In this document: piece by piece, positions 42,401 to 51,971 of the stretch
How the letters are laid out: each line of letters starts with the position of its first letter
Numbering within the stretch: the stretch's first letter is position 1
From: an uncultured Aquimarina sp.
GTDB taxonomy: Bacteria; Bacteroidota; Bacteroidia; Flavobacteriales; Flavobacteriaceae
NCBI GenBank assembly: GCA_947498595.1
Contig: CANMKX010000010.1
Location: 86,576-150,575 of the forward strand
Reading direction: 5' to 3'
Length of the DNA stretch: 64,000 nucleotides
Made by a program: the position numbers and the translations under genes
The notes under the pieces: model-generated
Database searches by the model: none
What the model was told of the DNA's origin: nothing
What the model saw: only the letters and a program-made list of their open reading frames with translations

Positions 42401-43621
42401 ATGTCTTTTAATATCAAAAAGCTAGGTCCTGGTTTATTATTTGCAGGAGCCGCTATTGGAGTTTCACATCTTGTACAATCTACTAGAGCAGGAGCAGATT
42501 ATGGCTATGGATTAATCTGGGCTCTATTACTTATCAATATTATAAAATATCCTTTTTTTCAATTTGGGCCAAGATATGCCCTAGCTACAGGAGAAAGCTT
42601 ATTAGACGGGTATAAGAAACTAGGTAAAGGTGTTTTGATAGCTTATTACATACTCACTTTTACCACAATGTTTACTATACAGACAGCAGTAACCATTGTG
42701 ACGGCTAGTTTGGCTAATGAACTTTTTGGTCTCAATATTACAATAGCAACTTGGTCTATTATCATTACTTTATTTTGTGCGTTATTACTTATTATAGGGA
42801 AATATAAAATATTAGATCACCTCATCAAAATAATAGTAATTGTGCTAACTATTACTACCTTTTTGGCTGTCTTTTTTGCATCTCAAAAATCAATTGATTC
42901 AGTTTCTTTTTTACAAATTATCCCTAATAATGCTACGGAAATAACCTTTTTAATAGCTTTTCTAGGTTGGATGCCAGCTCCTTTAGATATCTCTATTTGG
43001 CATTCATTATGGGCTATCGAAAAATCAAAAAATCAAGAAAATTTCAAATCAAAAACTGCCCTTTTTGATTTCAATATAGGCTATATAACAACTGTTATTT
43101 TAGCTGTTTGTTTTTTAAGTTTAGGAACATTTGTTATGTATAATTCTGGAGAACATTTTTCAAATTCAGGAATTATTTTTTCAAAGCAATTAATCTCTTT
43201 ATATACCAAGAGTCTAGGAAGTGGGTTTTCTATTATTATTGCGGTTGCAGCTTTCACAACTATGTTTAGCACAACATTAACAACATTAGATGCTTCTCCT
43301 AGAGCAATGTCGAAAGCTACATCACTCATTTTCAACAAAAAAAACAACCATTTTTTTCTGTTTTGGATTTTAATTTTAGCATTTGGAACAATTTTTATAC
43401 TAACTTTTTTCACTTCAGAGATGCAATTATTAATCAAAACTGCTACTATATTATCCTTTTTAACAGCTCCTTTTTATGCAATCGTCAATTATTTGCTAAT
43501 TACGAGTAAACACGTTTCACCTGAGAGTCAGCCTAGTAAAAAACTCAGGACATATAGCAAAATCAGCATTTTTTGCTTAATTATTTTCAGCCTTTGGTAT
43601 CTTAAAACACTCGTTATATGA
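42401..43621 (+). CDS. Non-canonical Nramp-family transporter
   Basis: This 406-residue polytopic protein (about eleven helices) clearly aligns with the Nramp fold at GPGLLFAGAAIG and AGADYGYGLIW. But the transmembrane-1 metal-binding motif DPGN is replaced by GVSH (residues 20-23). In helix 6 the MPH signature reads MPA (M191-P192-A193), keeping only the methionine. It should therefore not bind Mn or Fe in the usual way and may carry another ion. It lies 12 bp after the ECF sigma gene, so the two are likely co-transcribed. Confidence 0.8.
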   Translation: MSFNIKKLGPGLLFAGAAIGVSHLVQSTRAGADYGYGLIWALLLINIIKYPFFQFGPRYALATGESLLDGYKKLGKGVLIAYYILTFTTMFTIQTAVTIVTASLANELFGLNITIATWSIIITLFCALLLIIGKYKILDHLIKIIVIVLTITTFLAVFFASQKSIDSVSFLQIIPNNATEITFLIAFLGWMPAPLDISIWHSLWAIEKSKNQENFKSKTALFDFNIGYITTVILAVCFLSLGTFVMYNSGEHFSNSGIIFSKQLISLYTKSLGSGFSIIIAVAAFTTMFSTTLTTLDASPRAMSKATSLIFNKKNNHFFLFWILILAFGTIFILTFFTSEMQLLIKTATILSFLTAPFYAIVNYLLITSKHVSPESQPSKKLRTYSKISIFCLIIFSLWYLKTLVI

Positions 43622-43725
43622 CCTTTATAATAATAAAAAATATAAAAAACTTTTTAATTTAAGAGAATTTTAAGGATTTTTTAATTCCGTTTTTTAGTTA
43701 GACATTTGAATGTACTTCCCCCATT

Positions 43726-43752
43726 AATCTAAGGTTCGATTGTTCTTAGATT
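43726..43752 (+). repeat. Hairpin in the leader of the giant lectin gene
   Basis: AATCTAAG and CTTAGATT form a perfect 8-bp stem around an 11-base loop, 38 bp before the ATG at 43790. No T run follows; it could stabilise mRNA or bind a regulator. Confidence 0.45.
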
Positions 43753-43789
43753 TAGCTATTTACATATTTTGAACTAATTAAAAAACAAC

Positions 43790-46700
43790 ATGAACGCTAA
43801 AATCTATTTGTTCGTTTTTTTGTTCATTTTTTGCGCATCTGATATCTTCCCCCAATGCATCAGTATTAACGCAACGACACAAGGGAACGCATACATCAAC
43901 AATCAAAATGAGTATATAATTACTCCATACGCAAATAATCAAATAGGAGCTCTTTGGGGGCAATATCCTATCAATTTAAATAATCCTTTTGATTTTGAAT
44001 TTCGAATCTTTCTAGGTGCTTATGATAATGGAGCTGATGGACTTGCTTTTGTATTAAGAGCAGAAGGTTCTCCATCTTTTGGCCTCTCCGGAGGTGGTGT
44101 AGGTTATCATGGTATTTCTCCATCTTTTGCTGTCGAATTTGATACTTATAGAAACGGAGACAGAGGTGATTTATATGGAGATCATACAGGAATACAAGTT
44201 AATGGAAGTGCAAATCATAATGTATCATCGGCTAATGTTTTTGGACCAGTAACACTAGGAAACGGAAATGTTGAAGACAATACCTATCACGACGTCCGCT
44301 TTACATGGGATCCTACAACTCAAGGATTTAGTTATTATTTTGATCAACAGTTACTAACTACCACAACTAGAAACATTATCAGCGATATTGGATCACCTGT
44401 AGCCTTATGGGGATTTGCTGGATCTACAGGAGGTAGTTATAACTTACAAAAACTGTGCATTATAAATAGTATAGATTCTGTTGATTTGGATAGTGACGAT
44501 GATGGTATAACTGACGCAATAGAAATGGCACCTTGTGGAATATTTGGAGATCCTAGTTTTGAAAACCCAAATTCAATTCCTGTAAGTGATTTTGATTCAT
44601 TTCAAAACAGTTTTCCTTCTAATTCTCCTTGGCAAAACTCTAATGGAAGCGCAGGGTTCTTTATACGAGATAATATTCCCGTATTATTAGAATTCCCTCT
44701 AAATCCTTATGAAGGTAACGGATACGTTGGTTTTCATTCTCAAGGAACTTATTCAAATGAGGTTTTCAGAAACAATCTCATCACTCCCCTTATAAGTAAT
44801 CAAAATTATACTATAGCATTTTCTGCTTATCAAATGAATCTAGTTCCTCCAGCAGGAGGCGGTGTTTTTAATAATTCTGGTACTGTAAAGTTTTTTGGAA
44901 TAAAAGCCGGAACTTTTCCTGTTCTAAACAATGTAAATCAAGCTAGTGCGAATAATATTGAAGCTATTGGTGATGTACATCTATTAGGTACTAGTCGATT
45001 AATTAATAATACATCACAATGGGAAACATATTTGATCAATTTCACCACAGCATACGATTACGAAAGTATATTAATAAGTATTGATGGAAATAATAGCTTC
45101 ATTGGTTTTGATAATATTAGAGTATTATGTCAATTAGATACTGATGGAGATAATATCCCTGATCACTTAGATTTAGATTCAGATAATGATGGAATTTATG
45201 ATGTGATTGAATCTGGAGGTATTGATTTAAATAATGATGGTTATGCAGATGATGCTGATGGAAATCCAGACAACAATAATGGGATACCTGATACTGCTGG
45301 AACGGGAACAATTCCTTTAGACACAGATAATGATACATTTTTTGATCATTTAGATTTAGAAAGTGATAGTGATCAATGTTTTGATACTATCGAAGGTGGT
45401 TTTACAGATCCTGATGACAATGGAATATTAGGGACCTCTCCAGTAATTGTTAATTCTGATGGTGTCGTTCAAAATCAAGGTGGATATAATACTCCTCTTG
45501 ATAACAATAGTAATACTGTTTATGATTTTCAAGAAATCCCTGTTAGTATAGCTTTTAATGCAGAAGCTTCAGACCAAACAATAGAAGATGGTCAAGATGT
45601 TTCTTTTACATTCGAATTAATTACTACAACACTTGTCAATATTCAATGGCAAGAAAGTATTGATAATGGTACTACTTGGAATAACTTATCTGATACGGGA
45701 ATATACAGTGGTACTGATACTCAAATTTTGGAAATCTCTCCTGTTTCATTAAGCATGAATGGGTATCAATATAGAGCAATCATAAGTGATCGTTTTTTTC
45801 TTTGTGAATCGAATGTTTCAACCGATGCCATTCTTACGGTATCACCTCGACCAGATTTAGATTCTGATAATGATGGAATTACCGATTTTATAGAATGTGG
45901 TTTTTATGCTTGTTCTGAGCCTATTCTTAATAGTGGTTTTGAAAACCCTATAATCCCTTTAGGGTCTTATAGTATTCGTAATGAAAATACTGTTGATGGT
46001 TGGGAAACTACAGCTTCTGATAATTATTTAGAATTATGGAGTTCAGGTTTTCAAGGAGTTCAAGCTTTTGAAGGAAATCAATTTGCCGAGCTAAATGCGA
46101 ATCAAGTTTCGACTCTTTATCAAACATTATGTATTACTCCGGGTACACTATTACAATGGTCTGTACGACATAGAGGTAGGTTTGGTACTGATGTTGCTCA
46201 GGTTCAAATTGGAGAAACATTAGCTACAGCCACTTCACAAGTTACCATGTCTGATGGAACTTCTGGATGGGGATATTATAGTGGCGAATATCTTATACCT
46301 AGTGATCAATATAGCACCGTTTTTGCTTTTGTTTCTATATCAAGTGTTGGAGGATCATCTTCTGGTAATTTTATTGATGATATACAAATAAATGTTATAA
46401 CACCTGCTCCTTGTCTAGATACTGATAATGATGGAACTCCTGATTACTTAGATTTAGATAGTGATGGGGATGGATGTTATGATACTATTGAAGCAGGTTT
46501 TACAGATCCTGATGATGATGGAATTTTAGGAATCTCTCCTGTTGAAGAGGATATCGATGGATTGGTAATTAATCAAGGGGGATATACAACTCCTCTTGAT
46601 AGTAATAATAATGGTATTTACGATTTTCAAGAAGTATTGCCTCCGCTTATTTTTACAACTGAACTTATAGATCAATGTGTTGAAGAAGGTTACAATGTTT

Positions 46701-49700
46701 CTTTTTCTTTTGAATCTTCTTTAGATTTTGATGATATTTCTTATGTATGGGAAAGAAGTATCGACGGAGGAAACACGTGGATTCCTATTCAAGACGAAGC
46801 ACCATATAGCGGACTGAATACAAACACTTTGACCATTACTAACGTTCCTTTATCATATAATGGTTACATGTTCAGAATTGCTATTGCTGATCCTTTATTT
46901 TTATGCGCAATTTATACCTACTCCGAGGCTACATTAACTGTAAATACTCGAGTAGATCTAGATGAAGATAATGATGGAATTTTAAATTCTGTTGAATGCC
47001 ACTCTCCATATATAGAAATATCTCCTCAGGTTATGTTTGATACCCCAGTACCTACTGATTCAAATATTTCTCATAATATCACGGATAGAGATATCTCTGA
47101 TCTTTTTGGGTATCCAGCAGGAAGCGTTCTTATTACAATGATAAATGGACATGTTAGAGGTCAAAATCGTTGGAGAGTAAAAAATAACGAACCTGTTACA
47201 TTTACAACTTCAGGAACAGTAGATGTTAATTTAAAAGTCACACATCTTCGAGGCGGTGTTGTAAGTCCTAATAGAATAGACGGTATACGTTCATTAGACT
47301 GCATACGTTACAATTTAACTTCAAATCTTGGTCCAGATTTCGTTAGTCATCCTACTAACACAGATCCTGACCAAAATAACTATTATATAGAAAGAACTGT
47401 AACTGGTCCTAATAATATTGATGATTTTACATGGGAGTCACAAACATTTGCCACTTCTGTTCAAGTATATTCTAATATAGATTCTGGAGAATTCAACAAT
47501 AACATTATTTTCTCTATTAAAGCTTGTCAAGACACTGATAACGATACTATTCCTGATTATTTAGATTTAGATAGCGATGATGATGGTTGCTATGATACAA
47601 TAGAAGCTGGGTTTACAGATCCTGATGACAATGGTATTTTAGGAACTTCTCCTATCCAAGAAGATATTGATGGATTGGTAATCAATCAAGGTGGATACAC
47701 AACTCCTTTAGATACTAATAATAATACAATCTATGATTTTCAAGAAGTTCCAGATCCTATTACATTCTTCTTAGAAATCTCAGATCAGATTGTTGAAGAT
47801 CAAGGTTCGGCTTATTTTTCATTTGACACAACCCTCCCTTTAACATCACTTAACGCTGTTTGGCAAACAAGTACAGATGGAGGTCTTAACTGGGTTTCTA
47901 TAACTCCTAATATTCCTCCTCATGAAAATATGGATATTAGTATTGACAATACAACGCTTATTGTATCTCCAGTAACATTAGTCAATAATGGAAATATATT
48001 TCGAATTCAAGTTAGTGATCCTTTATTTTTATGTCCTCTGTATTATTATTCTGATGGAATACTAACAGTACTACCTAGGCCCGACTTGGATATCGATAAC
48101 GATGGTATTACAAATGCTACAGAGTGTGCGGCCAACACAACACAATTGAGCATTACGGGTACCGATACTCAAAACGCCACAGGAGGTTATCCTGTATCTG
48201 CAACTGTGAACGGTAGTTCTGGTAACGCAGTAATTACATCTAATTTTGATGTAAATGTAGATATTGGATCTAATAATTTATTAGATCGTTGCGAGTTATC
48301 TTTTACTGTTGGCTCCTTTGATGATGGTTTACAATTAGCTATTGACGGAACACCTATTATCTATTTTCATCAAGATCATTGGGATGCTAATAATGGAGCC
48401 AATACTAGAGAATTTAATACTGGTGGACGTTTTGATAGCAATGGGGATGGAACATGGACACCTTGGACTAATGAAGGAAATCCTGAATTAATTGCTACAC
48501 CTATCAATATTAGACTTATGGTTACTACAGTCGATGGTACAAGAGAAGATGCTCTACCTTTTATGGATGCTTCTGTTTCTGGTTTTGTATTGAATCAATC
48601 TTTTTCATATAATTGTCAATCAGGAGTAAACGTTGTTTTTGGAAACTCTAATCATGGAGGTCCTGCTAGTATCAATAATCCACAAATGACTGTCAATGTT
48701 TTTTCTTGTATTGACACCGATAACGATGGTATTACAGATGATCAAGACTTAGATAGTGATGGAGATGGATGTTTTGATACTATCGAAGCTGGGTTTACAG
48801 ATCCTGATGGAGATGGTGTTTTAGGTATTTCTCCTGTAACCGAAGATATTGATGGTTTAGTTATTAACCAAGGTGGTTATACTATTCCTTTGGACACCAA
48901 CAATAACGGAATCTACGAATTCCAAGAAGTACCAGAACCTATTATTTTTTCTATAGAGCTTACTGATCAAACTATTGAAGAAGGTGGAAGTGCTACTTTT
49001 ACCTTTGAAACAACTCCTCCTCTCAATACACTTAATTCTCAATGGGAAGAAAGTACTGATAATGGAGCTACTTGGCATTCTATAGGAACGGCAAATACAA
49101 ACACATTAACTATTAACCCTGTACCTATTACTTTTAATAATTATAAGTATCGTGTTGTAGTAAATAACCCTTTATTTCTTTGTCCCTTATTCGTTAATTC
49201 TGAAGCAACCTTATTTGTAACTCCTCGTCCTGATCTCGATTTTGACAATGATGGAATTACAAACGCTGTAGAATGTGGAGGTAACTCTCCTTGTATTGAT
49301 ACCGATAATGATGGCATTACAGATGATCTTGATCTTGACAGTGATGGAGATGGATGTTTTGACACTATAGAAGCTGGATTTACAGATCCAGATAATGATG
49401 GTGTTTTAGGCTCATCACCTGTAATCGAAGATCTTGACGGACTCGTTATCAATCAAGGAGGGTATACTACTCCTATTGATTTAAATTTTAATTCTATTTA
49501 TGATTTTCAAGAAGCTCCTCCTTCATTATCATTTACAACAGCACTTTCTGATCAATCTATAGAAGAGTATAATACAATCTCTTTTACTTTCCAAAGTTCT
49601 ATCGACCTCAATGTTATCGATACACCACACTGGGAAATGAGTGAAAACAATGGTGTTTCATGGTCAACTATTGTCAATAGTGATATTTATGAAATCGTGA

Positions 49701-50701
49701 ATCTTAACACTTTAAGAATTACTCCAGCTACATTAAATCTAAATGGTAACAGATATAAAGTTACAATTAGCGACCCTAGATTTTTATGTGATAACGAAAT
49801 CTCTAGTGAAGCCATTTTAACCGTTACAGAAAGAGCTGATTTAGATTTTGATAATGACGGAATAACTAATATCGTAGAATGCGGCGGCATCACTCCTTGC
49901 CCTGATACAGATAACGATGGAGTAACTGATGATCTGGATCTGGATAGCGATGGAGATGGATGTTTTGATACTATTGAAGCTGGATTTACAGATCCTGATG
50001 ATGATGGTATCTTAGGAACTTCTCCTGTATCTGAGGATATAGATGGAATGGTTATCAATCAAGGAGGATATACTACACCTCTTGATAGTAACAACAATGG
50101 TATTTTTGATTTCCAAGAAGCTGTAGATTTATCATTTACGACAGAACTTATGAATCAAACCATCAATGAAGACGAATCTGTTTCATTTACTTTTGAAACC
50201 ACCAATTCTTCATTAAGTTTTATATGGGAAGAAAGTACAGATAACGGAATGTCATGGGATACATTATCTGATTCTAGCATTTATAGTGGAACTACTACAA
50301 ATACACTTACAATAGATATGGTACCATTTTCTTATAATCATAATCTATATCGAGTTATAGTAAATGATCCTTTATTTTTATGCGATCAAACTGCTATTTC
50401 TCAAGCGAGTTTAACGGTACATTTTAACATTTTCATTCCTGATGGTTTTTCTCCTAATAGTGACGGTATCAACGATTCTTTTTTAATAGAAGATCTCTTA
50501 TTATTCTCTAATCATACTATCGAAATTTTCAATCGATATGGTAATCGGGTTTACCAAGGAGAAATCACCACAACTCCATGGGATGGATCACTCAATAATT
50601 CTGGATCAGATTACTTACCAGGAGGGGTATATTTTTATGTTATTCATCTCAATCAAGATGGACTATTTCCTCTACAAGGTAGAGTACATCTGAGGAAGTA
50701 A
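43790..50701 (+). CDS. Giant L-type lectin protein with type B T9SS sorting domain
   Basis: This 2303-residue secreted protein starts with a signal peptide (1-21) and an L-type lectin domain (about 25-225, AFVLRAEGSPSFG, FAVEFDTYRNGD). Six repeated modules follow, each a DxDxDG calcium-binding stretch ([26 protein letters not shown]) plus an Ig-like domain. Four modules carry a different domain between two conserved cysteines: residues 249-447, 703-875, 1070-1246 and 1446-1640. The last ~90 residues (IPDGFSPNSDGINDSF, then EIFNRYGNRVY) form the type B sorting domain used for gliding-type T9SS export. A PorP/SprF gene follows. The protein probably binds glycans outside the cell. Confidence 0.9.
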   Translation: MNAKIYLFVFLFIFCASDIFPQCISINATTQGNAYINNQNEYIITPYANNQIGALWGQYPINLNNPFDFEFRIFLGAYDNGADGLAFVLRAEGSPSFGLSGGGVGYHGISPSFAVEFDTYRNGDRGDLYGDHTGIQVNGSANHNVSSANVFGPVTLGNGNVEDNTYHDVRFTWDPTTQGFSYYFDQQLLTTTTRNIISDIGSPVALWGFAGSTGGSYNLQKLCIINSIDSVDLDSDDDGITDAIEMAPCGIFGDPSFENPNSIPVSDFDSFQNSFPSNSPWQNSNGSAGFFIRDNIPVLLEFPLNPYEGNGYVGFHSQGTYSNEVFRNNLITPLISNQNYTIAFSAYQMNLVPPAGGGVFNNSGTVKFFGIKAGTFPVLNNVNQASANNIEAIGDVHLLGTSRLINNTSQWETYLINFTTAYDYESILISIDGNNSFIGFDNIRVLCQLDTDGDNIPDHLDLDSDNDGIYDVIESGGIDLNNDGYADDADGNPDNNNGIPDTAGTGTIPLDTDNDTFFDHLDLESDSDQCFDTIEGGFTDPDDNGILGTSPVIVNSDGVVQNQGGYNTPLDNNSNTVYDFQEIPVSIAFNAEASDQTIEDGQDVSFTFELITTTLVNIQWQESIDNGTTWNNLSDTGIYSGTDTQILEISPVSLSMNGYQYRAIISDRFFLCESNVSTDAILTVSPRPDLDSDNDGITDFIECGFYACSEPILNSGFENPIIPLGSYSIRNENTVDGWETTASDNYLELWSSGFQGVQAFEGNQFAELNANQVSTLYQTLCITPGTLLQWSVRHRGRFGTDVAQVQIGETLATATSQVTMSDGTSGWGYYSGEYLIPSDQYSTVFAFVSISSVGGSSSGNFIDDIQINVITPAPCLDTDNDGTPDYLDLDSDGDGCYDTIEAGFTDPDDDGILGISPVEEDIDGLVINQGGYTTPLDSNNNGIYDFQEVLPPLIFTTELIDQCVEEGYNVSFSFESSLDFDDISYVWERSIDGGNTWIPIQDEAPYSGLNTNTLTITNVPLSYNGYMFRIAIADPLFLCAIYTYSEATLTVNTRVDLDEDNDGILNSVECHSPYIEISPQVMFDTPVPTDSNISHNITDRDISDLFGYPAGSVLITMINGHVRGQNRWRVKNNEPVTFTTSGTVDVNLKVTHLRGGVVSPNRIDGIRSLDCIRYNLTSNLGPDFVSHPTNTDPDQNNYYIERTVTGPNNIDDFTWESQTFATSVQVYSNIDSGEFNNNIIFSIKACQDTDNDTIPDYLDLDSDDDGCYDTIEAGFTDPDDNGILGTSPIQEDIDGLVINQGGYTTPLDTNNNTIYDFQEVPDPITFFLEISDQIVEDQGSAYFSFDTTLPLTSLNAVWQTSTDGGLNWVSITPNIPPHENMDISIDNTTLIVSPVTLVNNGNIFRIQVSDPLFLCPLYYYSDGILTVLPRPDLDIDNDGITNATECAANTTQLSITGTDTQNATGGYPVSATVNGSSGNAVITSNFDVNVDIGSNNLLDRCELSFTVGSFDDGLQLAIDGTPIIYFHQDHWDANNGANTREFNTGGRFDSNGDGTWTPWTNEGNPELIATPINIRLMVTTVDGTREDALPFMDASVSGFVLNQSFSYNCQSGVNVVFGNSNHGGPASINNPQMTVNVFSCIDTDNDGITDDQDLDSDGDGCFDTIEAGFTDPDGDGVLGISPVTEDIDGLVINQGGYTIPLDTNNNGIYEFQEVPEPIIFSIELTDQTIEEGGSATFTFETTPPLNTLNSQWEESTDNGATWHSIGTANTNTLTINPVPITFNNYKYRVVVNNPLFLCPLFVNSEATLFVTPRPDLDFDNDGITNAVECGGNSPCIDTDNDGITDDLDLDSDGDGCFDTIEAGFTDPDNDGVLGSSPVIEDLDGLVINQGGYTTPIDLNFNSIYDFQEAPPSLSFTTALSDQSIEEYNTISFTFQSSIDLNVIDTPHWEMSENNGVSWSTIVNSDIYEIVNLNTLRITPATLNLNGNRYKVTISDPRFLCDNEISSEAILTVTERADLDFDNDGITNIVECGGITPCPDTDNDGVTDDLDLDSDGDGCFDTIEAGFTDPDDDGILGTSPVSEDIDGMVINQGGYTTPLDSNNNGIFDFQEAVDLSFTTELMNQTINEDESVSFTFETTNSSLSFIWEESTDNGMSWDTLSDSSIYSGTTTNTLTIDMVPFSYNHNLYRVIVNDPLFLCDQTAISQASLTVHFNIFIPDGFSPNSDGINDSFLIEDLLLFSNHTIEIFNRYGNRVYQGEITTTPWDGSLNNSGSDYLPGGVYFYVIHLNQDGLFPLQGRVHLRK
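44484..50130 (+). repeat. Six in-frame repeats of the Ca-binding/Ig-like module
   Basis: Each copy encodes a run of Asp-rich DxDxDG motifs, a [12 protein letters not shown] core, a [14 protein letters not shown] segment and an Ig-like stretch. The copies are very similar in the core but differ in the Ig-like part. The paralogue at 51972 has two of them. Confidence 0.85.
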
Positions 50702-50756
50702 ACTTTAGTACTTCCTCCCTATTACATAATCAACACAACTATCTAAACTTATCAAA

Positions 50757-51686
50757 ATGAAAAAAATAATACCCATCTTCTTATTACTCTACTCGATTTT
50801 AAGTGTAGCGCAACAAGATCCGCAATTCACACATTATATGTATAATATGAGTTTAGTTAACCCTGGATATACTTCAGCTAAAACAGGTCATATAGATACT
50901 GGAGCATTTTATAGAGCACAATGGATTAATGTTGAAGGGGCTCCTAAAACAGCCTCCCTATTTGCACATGCAACGTTACCTGATGGTATTGAATTAGGTA
51001 TTTCTTTGGTAAATGATCAAATTGGATTAGAAATTAATGAAACAAATGTCGCTGCTGATGTAGCGTATCGTTTTGAATTATCGCGTGACTTATTCTTATC
51101 ATTAGGAGTTAAAGCTGGTGTAACAAATTATGTAGCTGACTTTTCTGATTTACAACTTAATTCTGGAGGAGCTCCTACAGATCCTCTCTTTGCAGAAAAT
51201 ATAAACAGTCTCTTTTTATCTTTTGGAGCAGGTGCATTTCTTTATACACGCAATTTTTATTTAGGACTTTCTTCTCCTAATTTCATCCCTAGTAAACATA
51301 GAGAAAATACCTCTACAGAAGATGCTTCTAGTATTGAAGAATTACATATGTATCTAACTACAGGTTATATATTTAATATTAATAGAGAATTTAGGTTTAA
51401 ACCATCTGCTCTTGTAAAACACGTAAAAGGTGCTCCTATTTCTGTAGATATTTCTGCTAATTTACTTGTCAGTGATAAATATGAAATGGGAGTTTCATAT
51501 AGATTCGAAGATGCTATAGCACTAATGTTTCGATATGACTTTACTCCTAGTTTTAAAATTGGATATGCTTATGATTATACACTATCAAATCTTAATGAGT
51601 TTAGTAGAGGTTCACATGAGGTATTTTTAATGTACAGTTTCCAATTAAGAAAATATATTGATTGTTACCCCAATCGCTTTTTTTAA
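50757..51686 (+). CDS. PorP/SprF family outer membrane protein
   Basis: This 309-residue beta-barrel-like protein has a signal peptide (1-18, ending SVAQ) and the family pattern AQQDPQFTHYMYNMSLVNPGY, then WINVEGAPKTASLFAH and LGVSY-like barrel strands up to the C-terminal FF. PorP/SprF proteins assist T9SS export of specific type B cargo, SprF being required for SprB. It directly follows the giant lectin gene (55 bp gap), so it probably serves that cargo. The pair at 51972-55098 repeats this order. Confidence 0.9.
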   Translation: MKKIIPIFLLLYSILSVAQQDPQFTHYMYNMSLVNPGYTSAKTGHIDTGAFYRAQWINVEGAPKTASLFAHATLPDGIELGISLVNDQIGLEINETNVAADVAYRFELSRDLFLSLGVKAGVTNYVADFSDLQLNSGGAPTDPLFAENINSLFLSFGAGAFLYTRNFYLGLSSPNFIPSKHRENTSTEDASSIEELHMYLTTGYIFNINREFRFKPSALVKHVKGAPISVDISANLLVSDKYEMGVSYRFEDAIALMFRYDFTPSFKIGYAYDYTLSNLNEFSRGSHEVFLMYSFQLRKYIDCYPNRFF

Positions 51687-51842
51687 TTTCAATTGATTAC
51701 CCCATTAACTTATCCTTTTGAACATATTCGTCATACATTCTTTTAATGTAAAAAAGATTCATTCTAAATAACGCTTTATAACTAACAAAAACAATACTTT
51801 ATATTTCCATCATACATACAATATTTATTTTTCTTCTTCACT

Positions 51843-51869
51843 AAAGTACAAACATGATAATTGTACTTT
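51843..51869 (+). repeat. 9-bp hairpin upstream of the promoter
   Basis: AAAGTACAA and TTGTACTTT around a 9-base loop. Could be the terminator of the upstream PorP transcript or an operator; it ends just where the -33 element begins. Confidence 0.5.
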
Positions 51870-51897
51870 GATAATTATTCAATTGATTCGATCTTTG
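51868..51897 (+). promoter_or_regulatory. Promoter candidate for the second lectin gene
   Basis: TTG at 51868-51870 and GATCTTTG at 51890-51897 are 19 bp apart; the -7 box has one mismatch to TAnnTTTG (G for T). Confidence 0.35.
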
Positions 51898-51901
51898 TAA
51901 A

Positions 51902-51933
51902 TTATGCTTTCCATAAATTCAGTAAAAGCATAA
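51902..51933 (+). repeat. 9-bp hairpin in the leader
   Basis: TTATGCTTT and AAAGCATAA around a 14-base loop, directly after the promoter candidate and 39 bp before the start codon. Confidence 0.5.
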
Positions 51934-51971
51934 ATTTTAATAATTAAAATACGATCAAATCCCCAATTGAT

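Larger units (their letters stand above)
51687..51971 (+). other. Leader region of the second lectin module
   Basis: The 285 bp hold two perfect hairpins (51843-51869 and 51902-51933) on either side of a promoter-like TTTG-N19-GATCTTTG. The rest shows no gene. Confidence 0.5.

Noticed and set aside
43726..43752. tRNA-like sequence with a GGTTCGA core
   Set aside because: The GGTTCGA lies in the loop of a simple 8-bp hairpin; there are no D, anticodon or acceptor stems.
49141..50058. Antisense Ser/Pro-rich open frames opposite the repeats (also at 53354-53701)
   Set aside because: They mirror the Asp-rich repeat codons on the other strand and recur with each repeat, so they are shadows of the real gene.
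44484..50130. Regularly spaced repeats suggestive of a CRISPR or satellite array
   Set aside because: The repeats are in frame within one long gene and encode a protein module; spacing is hundreds of bases and the between-repeat parts are coding.
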